A stretch of DNA of 64,000 nt from Gaiellales bacterium (GCA_036273515.1 DASUHM010000002.1:126748-190747), one strand, 5' to 3'. Counted from the stretch's first letter, positions 37,043-46,855 are shown. Notes: generated by a model from the sequence alone, not told the origin. A program made the numbers and translations.

Positions 37043-37531
37043 GTGTTCCTGAACATCCTCGTCGCGGTCGACGGATCCGCGCACGCCGACCGGGCGCTCG
37101 AGGAGGCCCTGGACCTGGCCCGGGTGCAGCGCTCGCGGATCACGCTGATGAGCGTCGCGTCCCGCACCGCCTGGCGGTTCATGGCCGGCCCGTACACCGG
37201 CCTCCTCCCCACCCAGGACGACGCGAACCGCGAGGCCGAGGCGACGCTGCGCGCGGCGGCGGCGCGGCTCGACGACGACATGCCGGTGACGACGGTCGTC
37301 GGCCAGGGCGCGGCGGCCGCCGCGATCATCAGGCGAGCCGCCGAGGGCGCCCACGACCTGATCGTGATGGGCTCGCGCGGCCGCGGCGGGGCGGCGGCCG
37401 CGCTGCTCGGGAGCGTCAGCCACAGCGTGCTCAACCACAGCCCGGTGCCCGTCCTGATCGTGCACGCCGACGACGCCGCGAGCAGCCGCCGCGGGCCGAT
37501 GGACTACGCCCCGGGGCCCGACGCCGGGTAG
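37043..37531 (+). CDS. Universal stress protein (UspA family)
   Basis: 162 residues. NILVAVDGSAHADRALEEAL opens the fold, and the ATP-binding loop GSRGRGG-x-AAALLGSVSHSV matches the G-2x-G-9x-G-S pattern, so nucleotide binding is expected. The protein continues about 15 residues past the fold. The GTG at 37043 is preceded by TACGCT and 6 bases. The phosphofructokinase gene starts 9 bases after the stop, so they share a transcript. Confidence 0.9.
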   Translation: MFLNILVAVDGSAHADRALEEALDLARVQRSRITLMSVASRTAWRFMAGPYTGLLPTQDDANREAEATLRAAAARLDDDMPVTTVVGQGAAAAAIIRRAAEGAHDLIVMGSRGRGGAAAALLGSVSHSVLNHSPVPVLIVHADDAASSRRGPMDYAPGPDAG

Positions 37532-37540
37532 AACACGCTC

Positions 37541-38572
37541 ATGCGCATCGGCTTGCTGACCGGTGGCGGCGACTGTCCCGGGCTGAACGCGGTGATCCGG
37601 GCGGTGGCGCGGACCGCCCTCGAACGGGGGGACGACGTGGTCGGCGTCCTCCACGGCTGGCGGGGGATGGTCGAGGGACAGATGCGGCCGCTCTCGGCCC
37701 AGGACGTGACCGGCCTCCTGCCCCGCGGCGGCACGATCCTGCGCACGTCGCGCACGAACCCGTTCGAGACCGACGGGGGCGTCGAGCGCGTCCTCGAGAA
37801 CTTCGGGCGGATGGACGCCCTCGTGGCGATCGGCGGCGAGGACACCCTGGGCGTGGCCGCGCGCCTGCACGCCGAGCACGACGCGCCGATCGTCGGCGTG
37901 CCCAAGACGATCGACAACGACCTGAGCGGCACCGACTACACGTTCGGCTTCGACACGGCGGTCACCATCGCCACGGAGGCGATCGACCGCCTGCACTCGA
38001 CGGCCGAGTCGCATGACCGGGTGATGGTGTGCGAGGTGATGGGCCGCCACACCGGCTGGATCGCCGTGATGGCGGGGATGGCGGGCGGCGCCGACGTGAT
38101 CCTCATCCCGGAGCTGCCGATGACGGTCGAGCACTGCTGCGAGCTCATCCGCAACCGCCACGCCAAGGGCAAGGACTTCTCGATCGTCGTCGTCAGCGAG
38201 GGCTACGAGCTCACCTACGCGAGCGGCGCGTCGCGGACGGTCGCCTCCGCCGACGTCGACGCGTTCGGGCACGCCCGGCTGGGCGGCGTCGGTGCGGCGC
38301 TCGCGTCCGAGATCGAGAGCCGCACCGGCTTCGAGACGCGGGTGACGACGCTCGGCCACATCCAGCGCGGCGGGTCGCCGACGGCGCGCGACCGCGTTCT
38401 CGCGACCCGGTTCGGGCTGCGGGCGGCCGAGCTCGTTCAGCGCGGCGACTGGGGCATGATGGCGGCCCTGCACGGCGACGACATCGTGGCGGTACCGCTG
38501 GCCGAGGCCGTCGCCGACCTGAAGGTCGTCCCCCGCGAGCTCTACGACCGCGCCGCCGCGTTCTTCGGCTAG
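37541..38572 (+). CDS. pfkA: 6-phosphofructokinase, predicted pyrophosphate-dependent
   Basis: 343 residues. LTGGGDCPGLNAVIR is the P-loop-like start, PKTIDND the catalytic loop (Asp125, Asp127) and EVMGRHTGWIA, GHIQRGGSPTARD the fructose-6-phosphate sites. The two positions that set phosphoryl-donor preference are Asp101 in GGEDT and Lys122 in PKTIDND. ATP enzymes have Gly at both; Asp plus Lys is the pattern of PPi-dependent enzymes such as that of Amycolatopsis methanolica. Hence reversible, PPi-linked glycolysis is predicted. It is cotranscribed with the stress protein. Confidence 0.92.
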   Translation: MRIGLLTGGGDCPGLNAVIRAVARTALERGDDVVGVLHGWRGMVEGQMRPLSAQDVTGLLPRGGTILRTSRTNPFETDGGVERVLENFGRMDALVAIGGEDTLGVAARLHAEHDAPIVGVPKTIDNDLSGTDYTFGFDTAVTIATEAIDRLHSTAESHDRVMVCEVMGRHTGWIAVMAGMAGGADVILIPELPMTVEHCCELIRNRHAKGKDFSIVVVSEGYELTYASGASRTVASADVDAFGHARLGGVGAALASEIESRTGFETRVTTLGHIQRGGSPTARDRVLATRFGLRAAELVQRGDWGMMAALHGDDIVAVPLAEAVADLKVVPRELYDRAAAFFG

Positions 38573-38578
38573 CGGGAC

Positions 38579-39307
38579 CTAGCCGCGCGAGTCGCCGCGG
38601 AGGATGTCGAACGTCGGGGCGATCCCGAGCTCGTGCACCCAGTCGCCGAGCACGGCGGCGTCGACGCCCGCGCTCTCGAGCGCGAGCACCTGGTCGCGGT
38701 GGTGGATGCCGCCCTCGGACAGCACCACCTTCCCCGCCGGCACCTCCTCGAGCAGCGAGAACGTGTGCTCGAAGTCGGGGTCGTCGCGGCCGCCGCGCAG
38801 GTTCTGGATCAGGAACGAGTCGGGGTCGAGCAGGTCGAGGGCGAGCTCGAGCTCGTCCTCGTCGGCGACCTCGACCACGACGTCCAGCCCGAGGTGGAGG
38901 GCGACCGACTGCATCTCGGCGAAGCGCTCATCCTCGCCGTCGAACGCGCCGGCGATCAGGACGACGCCGTCGGCGCCGCCGAGCCGGCTCTCGTACAGCT
39001 GGTAGGGGTCGATCAGGACGCCCTTGTGCAGCACCGGCAGCCAGGTCGTGTCGAGGCCCTCGGGCACCGCGTCGCCGGGCACGGCGAGGCCGGCGACGCC
39101 CGCCGCCTCGGCCGCCTCGATCAGCGCCGGATCGGCCGCCGAGATGCGCAGCACGAAGGAGATCTCCTCGCCGACGACGCCCTCCGTGAAGGGGCGGATG
39201 GGCTCCATGTCGGTCACGGCCTGCTCGAGCTGGGCGAGCGGCCGCGCGTCCCGGCGTTGCTCCAGGGCCCGCCGGCTGGAGGAGATCATGCGGTCAAGCG
39301 AGGTCAT
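38579..39307 (-). CDS. Degenerate indole-3-glycerol-phosphate-synthase-like protein
   Basis: 242 residues with the TrpC barrel order: LPVLHKGVLIDPYQLYESR, GLDVVVEVADEDELELAL, LIQNLRGGRDD and VVLSEGGIHHRDQV. The Lys in HKG, the Glu in EVAD, the Asn and the Glu in SEGG match catalytic or binding residues. But the N-terminal E-x-K-R-x-S-P-S-x-G substrate loop is replaced by FVLRISAADP, losing a catalytic Glu/Lys pair, and R-K-D-F has become H-K-G-V. It is not part of a trp operon. I infer a paralogue with altered or lost activity. Confidence 0.72.
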   Translation of the reverse strand: MTSLDRMISSSRRALEQRRDARPLAQLEQAVTDMEPIRPFTEGVVGEEISFVLRISAADPALIEAAEAAGVAGLAVPGDAVPEGLDTTWLPVLHKGVLIDPYQLYESRLGGADGVVLIAGAFDGEDERFAEMQSVALHLGLDVVVEVADEDELELALDLLDPDSFLIQNLRGGRDDPDFEHTFSLLEEVPAGKVVLSEGGIHHRDQVLALESAGVDAAVLGDWVHELGIAPTFDILRGDSRG

Positions 39308-39383
39308 CGACCGCCCGTCCGATGAACTTCTCAGCCGATAACGGAGGCATTCGGCGTCAGTGTAGATGAAGGATCGGCACGGC

Positions 39384-40274
39384 TCATACCCCGAGCCGGT
39401 CGAGCTCGGCGGCGTCGCGGCGCCAGCGCGGGCGCACCTTGACGGACAGCTCGAGGAAGACAGGACCGCCCACCGCCGCCTCCACCGCCGGCCGGGCCTC
39501 GCTTCCGATCCGCTTCACCATCGCGCCGCCGCGGCCGATCAGGATCGCCTTCTGCGACGCGGTCTCGCAGATCAGCTTCGCCTCGACGACGGTGCGGTCG
39601 CGGCGCGGCACGATCGACTCGACCAGCACTGCCACGGCGTGCGGCACCTCGTCGCGGGTCAGCTCGAGCGCCCGCTCGCGGACGAGCTCGGCGATCCGCT
39701 GCTCGAGCGGCTGGTCGGTGGTCATCCCTTCCGGGAACCAGGCCGGGCCCTCGGGCAGCAGCCCGAGCAGGTCGGCGAGGAGCTCGTCCGTCCCCTCCCC
39801 CGTGCGCGCGCTGATCGGATGCACGGCGTGCGGCTCGCCGAGCGCGGCGGCCGCCGCGAGAGCCGGGATCACCTGGTCGGCGCCGAGGCCGTCGGTCTTG
39901 TTCACGGCGATCACGCACGGCGGCGCCCCGCTCGCCAGCACCCGGGCGGCGATGAAGCGGTCGCCCGCGCCGATCGGCGTGCGGGCGTCGAGCACGAGCA
40001 GCGTCGCGTCAGCGTCGGCGAGGGTCTCGTTCACCGAGCGCTGCATCCGCTCGGTGAGGCGGTCGAACGGCTTCTGGAAGCCGGGCAGGTCGACCATGAC
40101 GAGTTGGCTGCCCGGACGGTGAACGACGCCGATCGCGCGCCGCCGGGTCGTCTGCGGCTTGGCCGAGACGGCGGCGACGTGCTCGCCGACCATGCGGTTC
40201 ACGAGCGTCGACTTGCCGACGTTCGGCCGCCCGGCCAGCGCCACCAGGCCGGACCGGTGCACCTCGTCGGTCAC
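39384..40274 (-). CDS. era: GTPase Era
   Basis: 296 residues. G1 GRPNVGKST, G2-region PQTTRRRAIGV, G3 DLPGFQ (Leu for the usual Thr), G4 NKTD and the C-terminal KH domain (KAILIGRGGAMVKRIGSEAR). Era binds 16S rRNA and supports 30S assembly. The GTG overlaps the cdd stop (GTGA). Its place after cdd and downstream of ybeY-phoH is the ancient Gram-positive order. Confidence 0.95.
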   Translation of the reverse strand: MTDEVHRSGLVALAGRPNVGKSTLVNRMVGEHVAAVSAKPQTTRRRAIGVVHRPGSQLVMVDLPGFQKPFDRLTERMQRSVNETLADADATLLVLDARTPIGAGDRFIAARVLASGAPPCVIAVNKTDGLGADQVIPALAAAAALGEPHAVHPISARTGEGTDELLADLLGLLPEGPAWFPEGMTTDQPLEQRIAELVRERALELTRDEVPHAVAVLVESIVPRRDRTVVEAKLICETASQKAILIGRGGAMVKRIGSEARPAVEAAVGGPVFLELSVKVRPRWRRDAAELDRLGV

Positions 40275-40663
40275 AGCTCGAACCGCTCGGGCAGCAGCTC
40301 GTCGAAGGCGGCTGCGACGACCTCGCCGCCACGCCGGTAGACGACGGTGATGTCCGGCGCGAACTCGGCCAGCGCCTGGCGGCACGCGCCGCAGGGCGGG
40401 CACGACGTCGCCTCCGCGTGCACCGCGACGGTCTCGAACCGGCGGATGCCCACCGCGACGGCGGCGAAGAGGGCGCTCCGCTCGGCGCACATCGTCACGC
40501 CGTACGAGGCGTTCTCGACGTTGACGCCGATGACCGGCTCGGCGCCGCCCGCGGGCTGCAGCGCGGCGCTGACGGGGAAGCGCGAATACGGGGCGTATGC
40601 GTTGCCAATCGCCGCCTCGGCGAGGGCGTACAGCTCGAGCTCGGCAGCGGTCGGGGCGCGCAT
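40271..40663 (-). CDS. cdd: Cytidine deaminase
   Basis: 130 residues, the tetrameric bacterial type. The zinc and catalytic residues are MCAERSALFAA (Cys, Glu) and CPPCGACRQALAEF (two Cys). NAYAPYSRFPVSAAL is the conserved opening and VNVENASYG the substrate loop. It deaminates cytidine and deoxycytidine for pyrimidine salvage. TACGAT lies 6 bases before the ATG, giving this cdd-era pair its own leaderless promoter. Confidence 0.95.
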   Translation of the reverse strand: MRAPTAAELELYALAEAAIGNAYAPYSRFPVSAALQPAGGAEPVIGVNVENASYGVTMCAERSALFAAVAVGIRRFETVAVHAEATSCPPCGACRQALAEFAPDITVVYRRGGEVVAAAFDELLPERFEL

Positions 40664-40685
40664 GGGCTCATCGTAGACGGCCCGC

Positions 40686-41828
40686 CTACGGCGCCGGCAG
40701 CGTCGTGCCGCCGGGGGGTGGGAGCTCGACGGTGCCCGGCGACGGCGCGGGCGCCTGGGTCGTCGCAGGCGGCGTCGTGGCGGTCGTGGTCGGAGCCGGT
40801 GCCTGCGCCGTGGACGTCGTGTGCACCGGCGGCGCCGGCGCCGCGTGCTCATGGGCGCGCGTCCTCTTCTTCTCGTGACGAGCGGTGTGCGTGACCGGCG
40901 CGCGCTTCGCGGGCTTGGGCGCGACCGGCGCCGGCGCGACCGGCGTCACACGCGGCCCGGCGTGGCGGTGCGGCGGCTCGGCGGCGGCGCTCCGGTGGGC
41001 ACCGTGGCCGAGGAGGAGCAGCGCGCCCGCGATCGCGACCAGGGCGATCGGCACCGCCGCGAGCAGCGGCCGGCGGCTGCGGTCGGGCGGCGCCACGATC
41101 ACGCCGTCGAGGTCGAAGTCCTCGTCGAACAGGTGCTGCAGGCCGGGCGGGCGGGCCTCGGGGTCGGCGCCGTCGCCGGCGGCGCCGGAACGCTCGAGCT
41201 CGTCGAGGCAGTCTGCCAGACCCGGGAAGTCGCCCGCGCCGGCGCGCTCCAGCCACGCGGCCAGCTCGGGCGGCGGGGTGAGCGGGCCGAGCGCGGCCGC
41301 CATGACGGCGGCGAGCACGCGCTGGCCGTCGCCCGTCACGGGCGTGCCCGCGGACGGCGGCTGCAGCAGCGGCCGCTCCAGGAACGGCGTCGGGCCGGGG
41401 CCGACGGCGACGTCGGCGAGCACGGCCAGGTCGGGCGAGAAGCCGGCCGCGGCGACCCGATCGGCCAGGCGCCCGAACGCGAGCGCCAGCCGGGCGGCGT
41501 CGGCCGCGGCCGGACGGCGCAGCATCCGCCAGCGCTCGACCGGCAGGCCGAGGCTCGGCGGCAGGACGAGGAACCAGCGCTCGCCGTGGCGGCCGAAGTC
41601 GAGCACGCCGCACACCTCGCTGCAGCCGATCCCGCACCAGCGGGCGACCGCATCGGCGAGGTCGGCCTCGTCCCAGCCGCCGTCGACGAGGACGATCCGC
41701 ACCTGGGCGCCGCGGCCCGAACGGGTGTCGAGCGCGTCGACCGGGCCGAAGGGCCGCGCGGCGAGCGCGGACGGGCTCGTCAGGTAGCGGTCGGCGATGA
41801 CGTGGTCGCTGGAGGCGGGATCGGCCAT
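40686..41828 (-). CDS. Membrane protein with degenerate kinase-like domain and Pro/Thr-rich tail
   Basis: 380 residues. The first 240 resemble a worn-down Hanks-type kinase (ADRYLTSPSALAARPFG, VARWCGIGCSEVCGVLDFG, GFSPDLAVLADVAVG) without the catalytic Asp triad or a usable P-loop. One membrane helix follows (about residues 265-285, AAVPIALVAIAGALLLL), then about 90 residues rich in Pro, Ala, Thr and His, presumably outside the cell. This is the plan of PknB-like receptors with a pseudokinase. No function can be assigned. TAGCGT lies 7 bases before the ATG. Confidence 0.6.
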   Translation of the reverse strand: MADPASSDHVIADRYLTSPSALAARPFGPVDALDTRSGRGAQVRIVLVDGGWDEADLADAVARWCGIGCSEVCGVLDFGRHGERWFLVLPPSLGLPVERWRMLRRPAAADAARLALAFGRLADRVAAAGFSPDLAVLADVAVGPGPTPFLERPLLQPPSAGTPVTGDGQRVLAAVMAAALGPLTPPPELAAWLERAGAGDFPGLADCLDELERSGAAGDGADPEARPPGLQHLFDEDFDLDGVIVAPPDRSRRPLLAAVPIALVAIAGALLLLGHGAHRSAAAEPPHRHAGPRVTPVAPAPVAPKPAKRAPVTHTARHEKKRTRAHEHAAPAPPVHTTSTAQAPAPTTTATTPPATTQAPAPSPGTVELPPPGGTTLPAP

Positions 41829-41902
41829 GCCTCCCACGCTACGCGCCGCCGTGTCACCGGTCAGCACGCAAGGCGTCACAACATCGCAACGGTCCACGCC
41901 CT

Positions 41903-41932
41903 GCCGGCGTTCGGGGTCTGACCCCGGTTGGC
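41903..41932. repeat. REP-like palindrome, GGGGTCTGACCCC type
   Basis: The core at about 41913-41925 is flanked by imperfect arms GCCGGCGTT and GGTTGGC. It lies directly after the stop of the minus-strand kinase/phosphatase fusion gene and probably ends its transcript. Confidence 0.75.
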
Positions 41933-42717
41933 TAGGTGAAGGCCTGGAAGATGGCCGTCGTCACAAGGGCGCCCAGCACGCCGCCGTAGACCACCTCCAG
42001 GGTCGAGTGGACGCCCGCTTCCACCCGGGTCTGGGCGACCAGCGTCGCCATCACGAACGCGAGCGTCGACACCAGCACCTGGTTCTCGTAGCTGTGGGTG
42101 ACGAGGGTGATCGCCGCCCAGCCGCCGAACGCGACGGCCGCGTGGCCGGAGGGGAGCCCGCCGCGCAGCGGGGAGCCGGTGCCGAAGTAGGCCTTGATCG
42201 CGATCACGAGCAGGATCACGACGACGATCGCGATCACCGTCAGGTGCACCGGCGAGCGGCGCACCGTGTTGATCGCGCGCTGGCTCGGGTGCTGCAGCCG
42301 CGGCGCGAACACCAGGTAGCCGACGAAGAGCGCCGTCACCGCGGAGACGAGCACCATGCCGGCGGCGATGTCCTTGGCCGCGCGGGCGCGCGGGTCGAAC
42401 GCCGGCGTCGCCACGTCGATCGTCATCTCGAGCGCCGTGTTCGCCATCTCCATCAGCAGCACGAACGCGACCGCCAGGATCAGCGCCAGCATCTCGATCC
42501 GGCTCACCCCGAGCAGCACCCCGAGCGGCAGCACCGCCAGGGCGACGATGAAGTGGATCCGCATGTTCCGCTGCGTGCGGACGACGTAGATGATGCCCTC
42601 GAAGGCGTAGTTGAAGCTGTTCACGAGCCCGCTCGCCTCGCGCCGCGCGGCGCTGAACGGCGCGGCCCGGCGGGCGGCCTTCTTGGTGTCTTCGGGGCTA
42701 CGCAGGACGGGCGGCAC
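41932..42717 (-). CDS. DgkA-type lipid kinase fused to PAP2 phosphatase
   Basis: 261 residues, two domains. The N-terminal half is a three-helix prokaryotic diacylglycerol/undecaprenol kinase: [21 protein letters not shown] and the catalytic helix [13 protein letters not shown] ... [14 protein letters not shown]. The C-terminal half is a PAP2 phosphatase: [14 protein letters not shown] and [15 protein letters not shown]. Opposite activities in one chain suggest control of undecaprenyl-phosphate or lipid head-group levels. The start is a GTG after AGGAG, inside the last 20 bases of ybeY. dgkA after ybeY is ancient; the fusion is unusual. Confidence 0.85.
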   Translation of the reverse strand: MPPVLRSPEDTKKAARRAAPFSAARREASGLVNSFNYAFEGIIYVVRTQRNMRIHFIVALAVLPLGVLLGVSRIEMLALILAVAFVLLMEMANTALEMTIDVATPAFDPRARAAKDIAAGMVLVSAVTALFVGYLVFAPRLQHPSQRAINTVRRSPVHLTVIAIVVVILLVIAIKAYFGTGSPLRGGLPSGHAAVAFGGWAAITLVTHSYENQVLVSTLAFVMATLVAQTRVEAGVHSTLEVVYGGVLGALVTTAIFQAFT

Positions 42718-43119
42718 GGGAGATCTCCTGAACGATCTGCTGCTGGCGGGCGAGCATCTCTCCTTCATCGGCCTCGTGGTCGTATCCCAGGAGATGCAAT
42801 GCGCCGTGGACGAGCAGATGGTCGATCGGCGTCCCCTGGGCGGCCGCCACCGCGGGGCAGATGACGACGTCGCCCAGCTGGCGGGGGACGCCATCGGGGA
42901 GCGGGTCGCGCATGTCGAGCGGGAACGACAACACGTCGGTCGGGTCGGGCTTGCCGCGGTGGGCGCCGTTCAGCCGCCCCATCTCGGTCCTGCCGACGAC
43001 CGTGAGGCCGACCTCCCCGTCGGTCACGCCCTCCGCCTCGAACGCCGCCGCCAGCACGGTCGCCGCGGCCTCCCCGTCGAGGGGAATCCGGGCGCGGTTC
43101 CGCACCTCGACGGCCACGG

Positions 43120-43123
<4 letters not shown>
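42698..43123 (-). CDS. ybeY: Endoribonuclease YbeY
   Basis: 141 residues. The zinc motif [11 protein letters not shown] is exact and FPLDM ... [11 protein letters not shown] matches the family. YbeY takes part in 16S rRNA 3'-end processing and ribosome quality control. Its GTG overlaps the phoH stop, and its 3' end overlaps the fused kinase/phosphatase gene, so all three are coupled. Confidence 0.95.
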
Positions 43124-44073
<950 letters not shown>

Positions 44074-44116
44074 CGGGGAAAGTGTAGAGGCGGGTCGCCC
44101 GGAACCCGCAACGGGC

Positions 44117-44518
44117 CTAGCCGCCCGTCGCCTCCCCCACGATCCGCGCGAGGCCGGCCGCGACGGCGGAGACGGCCGCCGCGCTGGCCTCGCCGAGCCC
44201 GTGCCGGGCCGCGATCCAGGCCGTGTCGTTCGTCGTCACCCAGACGCGACCGTCGGAGCCCTCCCACGCCAGCGCCCGCAGCGGCAGGTCGATCCCGGCG
44301 GTCTGGCCGTCCTGCATGAGCGGGGTGCCGCCGCGCGGGTTGCCGACCAGGATGAGCTCTGTCGGGCGCAGCGGCATCCCGGCCTCCGCCGCGCCGGCGG
44401 CGTGGTCGACGCGGGCGAACACCGTCATTCCCGCCGCCTCGGCCGCCGCGGCCAGCCGGTCGGCCGTCTCGGCGACCGGATGGGCGCTCGCGACCGTGAT
44501 CAGGCCGTCGCCGGCCAC
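44117..44518 (-). CDS. DUF302-domain protein
   Basis: 133 residues: VASAHPVAETADRLAAAAEAAGMTVFARVDHAAGA and ELILVGNPRGGTPLMQDG, the recognised pattern of the DUF302 fold (a small alpha/beta dimer). The exact role is unknown. It is the last gene of the dnaJ operon; its GTG starts 2 bases after the yqeY stop. A 43-base gap separates it from the phoH promoter region. Confidence 0.8.
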   Translation of the reverse strand: MAGDGLITVASAHPVAETADRLAAAAEAAGMTVFARVDHAAGAAEAGMPLRPTELILVGNPRGGTPLMQDGQTAGIDLPLRALAWEGSDGRVWVTTNDTAWIAARHGLGEASAAAVSAVAAGLARIVGEATGG

Positions 44519-44520
44519 GT

Positions 44521-44964
44521 CTAGGCGCCGAGCCGCGATCGGACGAGCGCCGACGCCGTCTTGCCGTCGACACGGCCGCCGCCGCGCTGCGTGACGAGCC
44601 CCATCACGCGGCCCATCTCCTTCATCGACGTCGCCCCGGTCTCGGCGATGGCCGCGTCGACGAGCGCCTCGAGCTCCGCCTCGCCCATCGCCTGGGGCAG
44701 GAACTCGTCGATTACGGGCACGTCGGCCTGCTCGCGCGCGGCCCGGTCGGCGTGGCCGGCCTCGCGGTAGACCTCGGCCGCCTCGATCCGCTGCTTGCGC
44801 TCGCGCCGCAGCACCGCTTCGGCGTCCGCGTCGGTGAACTCCCCGGCGGGCTTGTCCTTCTCGGCCTTCTGCAGCGCCGAGAGCATCAGCCGCAGCGCGT
44901 CGACGCGCGTGCGGTCGCCGCCACGAATCGCCGTCCGGAGCTCGGACTGGACGCGCTCGATCAT
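44521..44964 (-). CDS. GatB/YqeY-domain protein
   Basis: 147 residues. VQSELRTAIRGGDRTRVDALRLMLSAL and VIDEFLPQAMGEAELEALVD ... MKEMGRVMGLV show the YqeY helix bundle, which resembles the tRNA-binding tail of GatB amidotransferase. Its function is thought to be tRNA-related. The ATG overlaps the mtaB stop. This position after mtaB is conserved in Gram-positive bacteria. Confidence 0.9.
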   Translation of the reverse strand: MIERVQSELRTAIRGGDRTRVDALRLMLSALQKAEKDKPAGEFTDADAEAVLRRERKQRIEAAEVYREAGHADRAAREQADVPVIDEFLPQAMGEAELEALVDAAIAETGATSMKEMGRVMGLVTQRGGGRVDGKTASALVRSRLGA

Positions 44965-46175
44965 GCCGGCACCCCCACCACCGCGTCGCCGTCGACGCCG
45001 GCGGCGACGACGTCCACCATCGCGCCCGGGTCGGCGCCGGCGACGACGAACGCCGTCATGTCGTCGGCGTGGCCGCGGCCGTCGCCCGTCTCGACCAGCA
45101 CCCGCTCGCGGCGCCCGCGCTTGGCGGCCCGGTGGGCAGCGCCGCGCGCGTCGGAGAGCTCGCGCAGGCGCGCGCAGCGGGCGCGCTTGGCGGTCGCGGC
45201 CACGCCGGGGCGGTCGCCGTCGGTCGTGCCGGGCCGGGGGGAGTACGGGAAGACGTGCACCTTCGTGAATCCTGCCTCCTCGACCGTCCGCAGCGTCGCA
45301 GCGAACGCCCCTTCGGTCTCGGCCGGATGCCCGACGAGGGCGTCGGTGGTCAGGTTGACGCCCGCGACGCGCGCGCGGGCGCGGCGCGTGCGGGCCAGGA
45401 ACGTCGCCGCGGAGTAGTGGCGCCGCATCGCGCGCAACACGCCGTCGTCGCCCGACTGCATCGGCACGTGCAGATGGGCGGCCACGCGCGGATGGGAGAG
45501 CGCGTCGAGCAGCGCGTCGGTCAGGTGGTTCACCTCGATCGAGGAGAGCCGCACCCGCTCGATCCCGGGCACCTCGGCGACGGCGACCAGCAGGTCGGCC
45601 AGGCGCATGCCGGCGGCGCGGTCGCGGAAGCAGCCCAGATTGATCCCGGTCAGCACGACCTCGCGGTGGCCCTGGACCGCCCGCCGACCCACCTCGGCGA
45701 GCACCGCACCGGCCGCCCGGCTGCGGCTTGCGCCGCGCACCTGCGGGATGACGCAGTACGTGCACGCGAACGAGCAGCCGTCCTGCACCTTCACGTACGC
45801 GCGGGTGCGCGCGAACGGCGGGGCGGCGCCGCCCGTGCAGCCGAGGTCGCCGACCAGACCGGCGGCCGCCTCGGGCAGCCGCTCTGCCCGCACCGGCAGC
45901 ACGTTCACGTTCGGGGCGACGTCGAGGCCGGCGTCGCGCAGGTTGGCGGCGCAGCCGGTGACGAGCACGCGGTCGGCCGTCCGGGCGGCCCGGCGCACGG
46001 CCTTGCGCGACTTCGCCACCGCCTCGGCGGTCACGCAGCAGGTGTTGACGACCCGGACGCGGGCGGCGGGGGCGTCGACCTCGTCGTGGCCGTCCTCGGC
46101 GAGGCGCTCGCGCACGGCCTGGGCGTCGGCCAGCGAGACCTTGCACCCGAGGAACTCGACCGCGAACGTGCTCAT
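44961..46175 (-). CDS. mtaB: tRNA threonylcarbamoyladenosine methylthiotransferase
   Basis: 404 residues. An N-terminal UPF0004 domain (FLGCKVSLADAQ, VNTCCVT, VTGCAA) holds the auxiliary cluster, and the radical-SAM cluster is CSFACTYC, followed by LTGINLGCF and VPMQSGDDGVL. MtaB converts t6A37 to ms2t6A37 in tRNAs. The usual YG after the first Cys triplet position and the C-terminal TRAM-like tail are short here. The ATG overlaps the rsmE stop. Confidence 0.9.
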   Translation of the reverse strand: MSTFAVEFLGCKVSLADAQAVRERLAEDGHDEVDAPAARVRVVNTCCVTAEAVAKSRKAVRRAARTADRVLVTGCAANLRDAGLDVAPNVNVLPVRAERLPEAAAGLVGDLGCTGGAAPPFARTRAYVKVQDGCSFACTYCVIPQVRGASRSRAAGAVLAEVGRRAVQGHREVVLTGINLGCFRDRAAGMRLADLLVAVAEVPGIERVRLSSIEVNHLTDALLDALSHPRVAAHLHVPMQSGDDGVLRAMRRHYSAATFLARTRRARARVAGVNLTTDALVGHPAETEGAFAATLRTVEEAGFTKVHVFPYSPRPGTTDGDRPGVAATAKRARCARLRELSDARGAAHRAAKRGRRERVLVETGDGRGHADDMTAFVVAGADPGAMVDVVAAGVDGDAVVGVPA

Positions 46176-46855
46176 CCCAGGAACCCCATCTCGCGCAGCG
46201 CGAGCGCCGCGGCGACGATCGCCGCCGTCTCGGTGCGCAGTACCACCGGCCCGAACGTCGCCACCGCGACGCCGCGGGAGCGGGCCAGGTCGAGCTCGTC
46301 CTCGGAGAAGCCGGGCTCCGGCCCGATCAGGAGCGTTGCGCCGCGGCGGCCGACGATGCGGTCGGCGAGGCCGCCGGACGCGCCGGTGTGGCTGAGCACG
46401 ACGGCCTCCGGCGAGAGCACGTCGGCGTAGTCGGTCACGGGCAGGATCTCGGGCACGCGCGACTGCTTGGACTGCTTCGCGGCGGCGGCGGCCACCCGCC
46501 CCCACCGCTCGAGCCGCGCATCTGTGAACTCGCCCTTCAGGAGGCGGCAGCGCATCGCCCCGATCCGGGCGACTCCGAGCTCGGTGAGGCGCTCGATCGC
46601 CTCGTCGGAGCGGCCGCCGGGCTGGGCCAGCCAGACGGTCACGGGCGGTGCGGTCACGGTCTCGATCTCCTCCATCAGCTCGAGGCCGCCGGGGACGACG
46701 CGGGCACGGTAGGCACGCCCGCCGGCGGCGACCTCGCAAGTATCGCCCACCTGCATGCGCAGCACCTGCTCGAGGTGGCGGCGGTCGCGCGGGCCGAGCA
46801 AGGCGACGCCGCCCGAGACCGACGCGGCGAAGAAGCGGTACGTGTGGCGGGTCAC
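46172..46855 (-). CDS. rsmE: 16S rRNA (uracil-1498-N3)-methyltransferase RsmE
   Basis: 227 residues, SPOUT fold. An N-terminal PUA-like part (HLEQVLRMQVGD) precedes the knot with LLIGPEPGFSEDEL and TFGPVVLRTETAAIVA. The usual IGPEGGF is IGPEPGF, a small deviation in the SAM loop. Start GTG overlaps the prmA stop. Modifies the decoding-region rRNA. Confidence 0.92.
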   Translation of the reverse strand: MTRHTYRFFAASVSGGVALLGPRDRRHLEQVLRMQVGDTCEVAAGGRAYRARVVPGGLELMEEIETVTAPPVTVWLAQPGGRSDEAIERLTELGVARIGAMRCRLLKGEFTDARLERWGRVAAAAAKQSKQSRVPEILPVTDYADVLSPEAVVLSHTGASGGLADRIVGRRGATLLIGPEPGFSEDELDLARSRGVAVATFGPVVLRTETAAIVAAALALREMGFLG

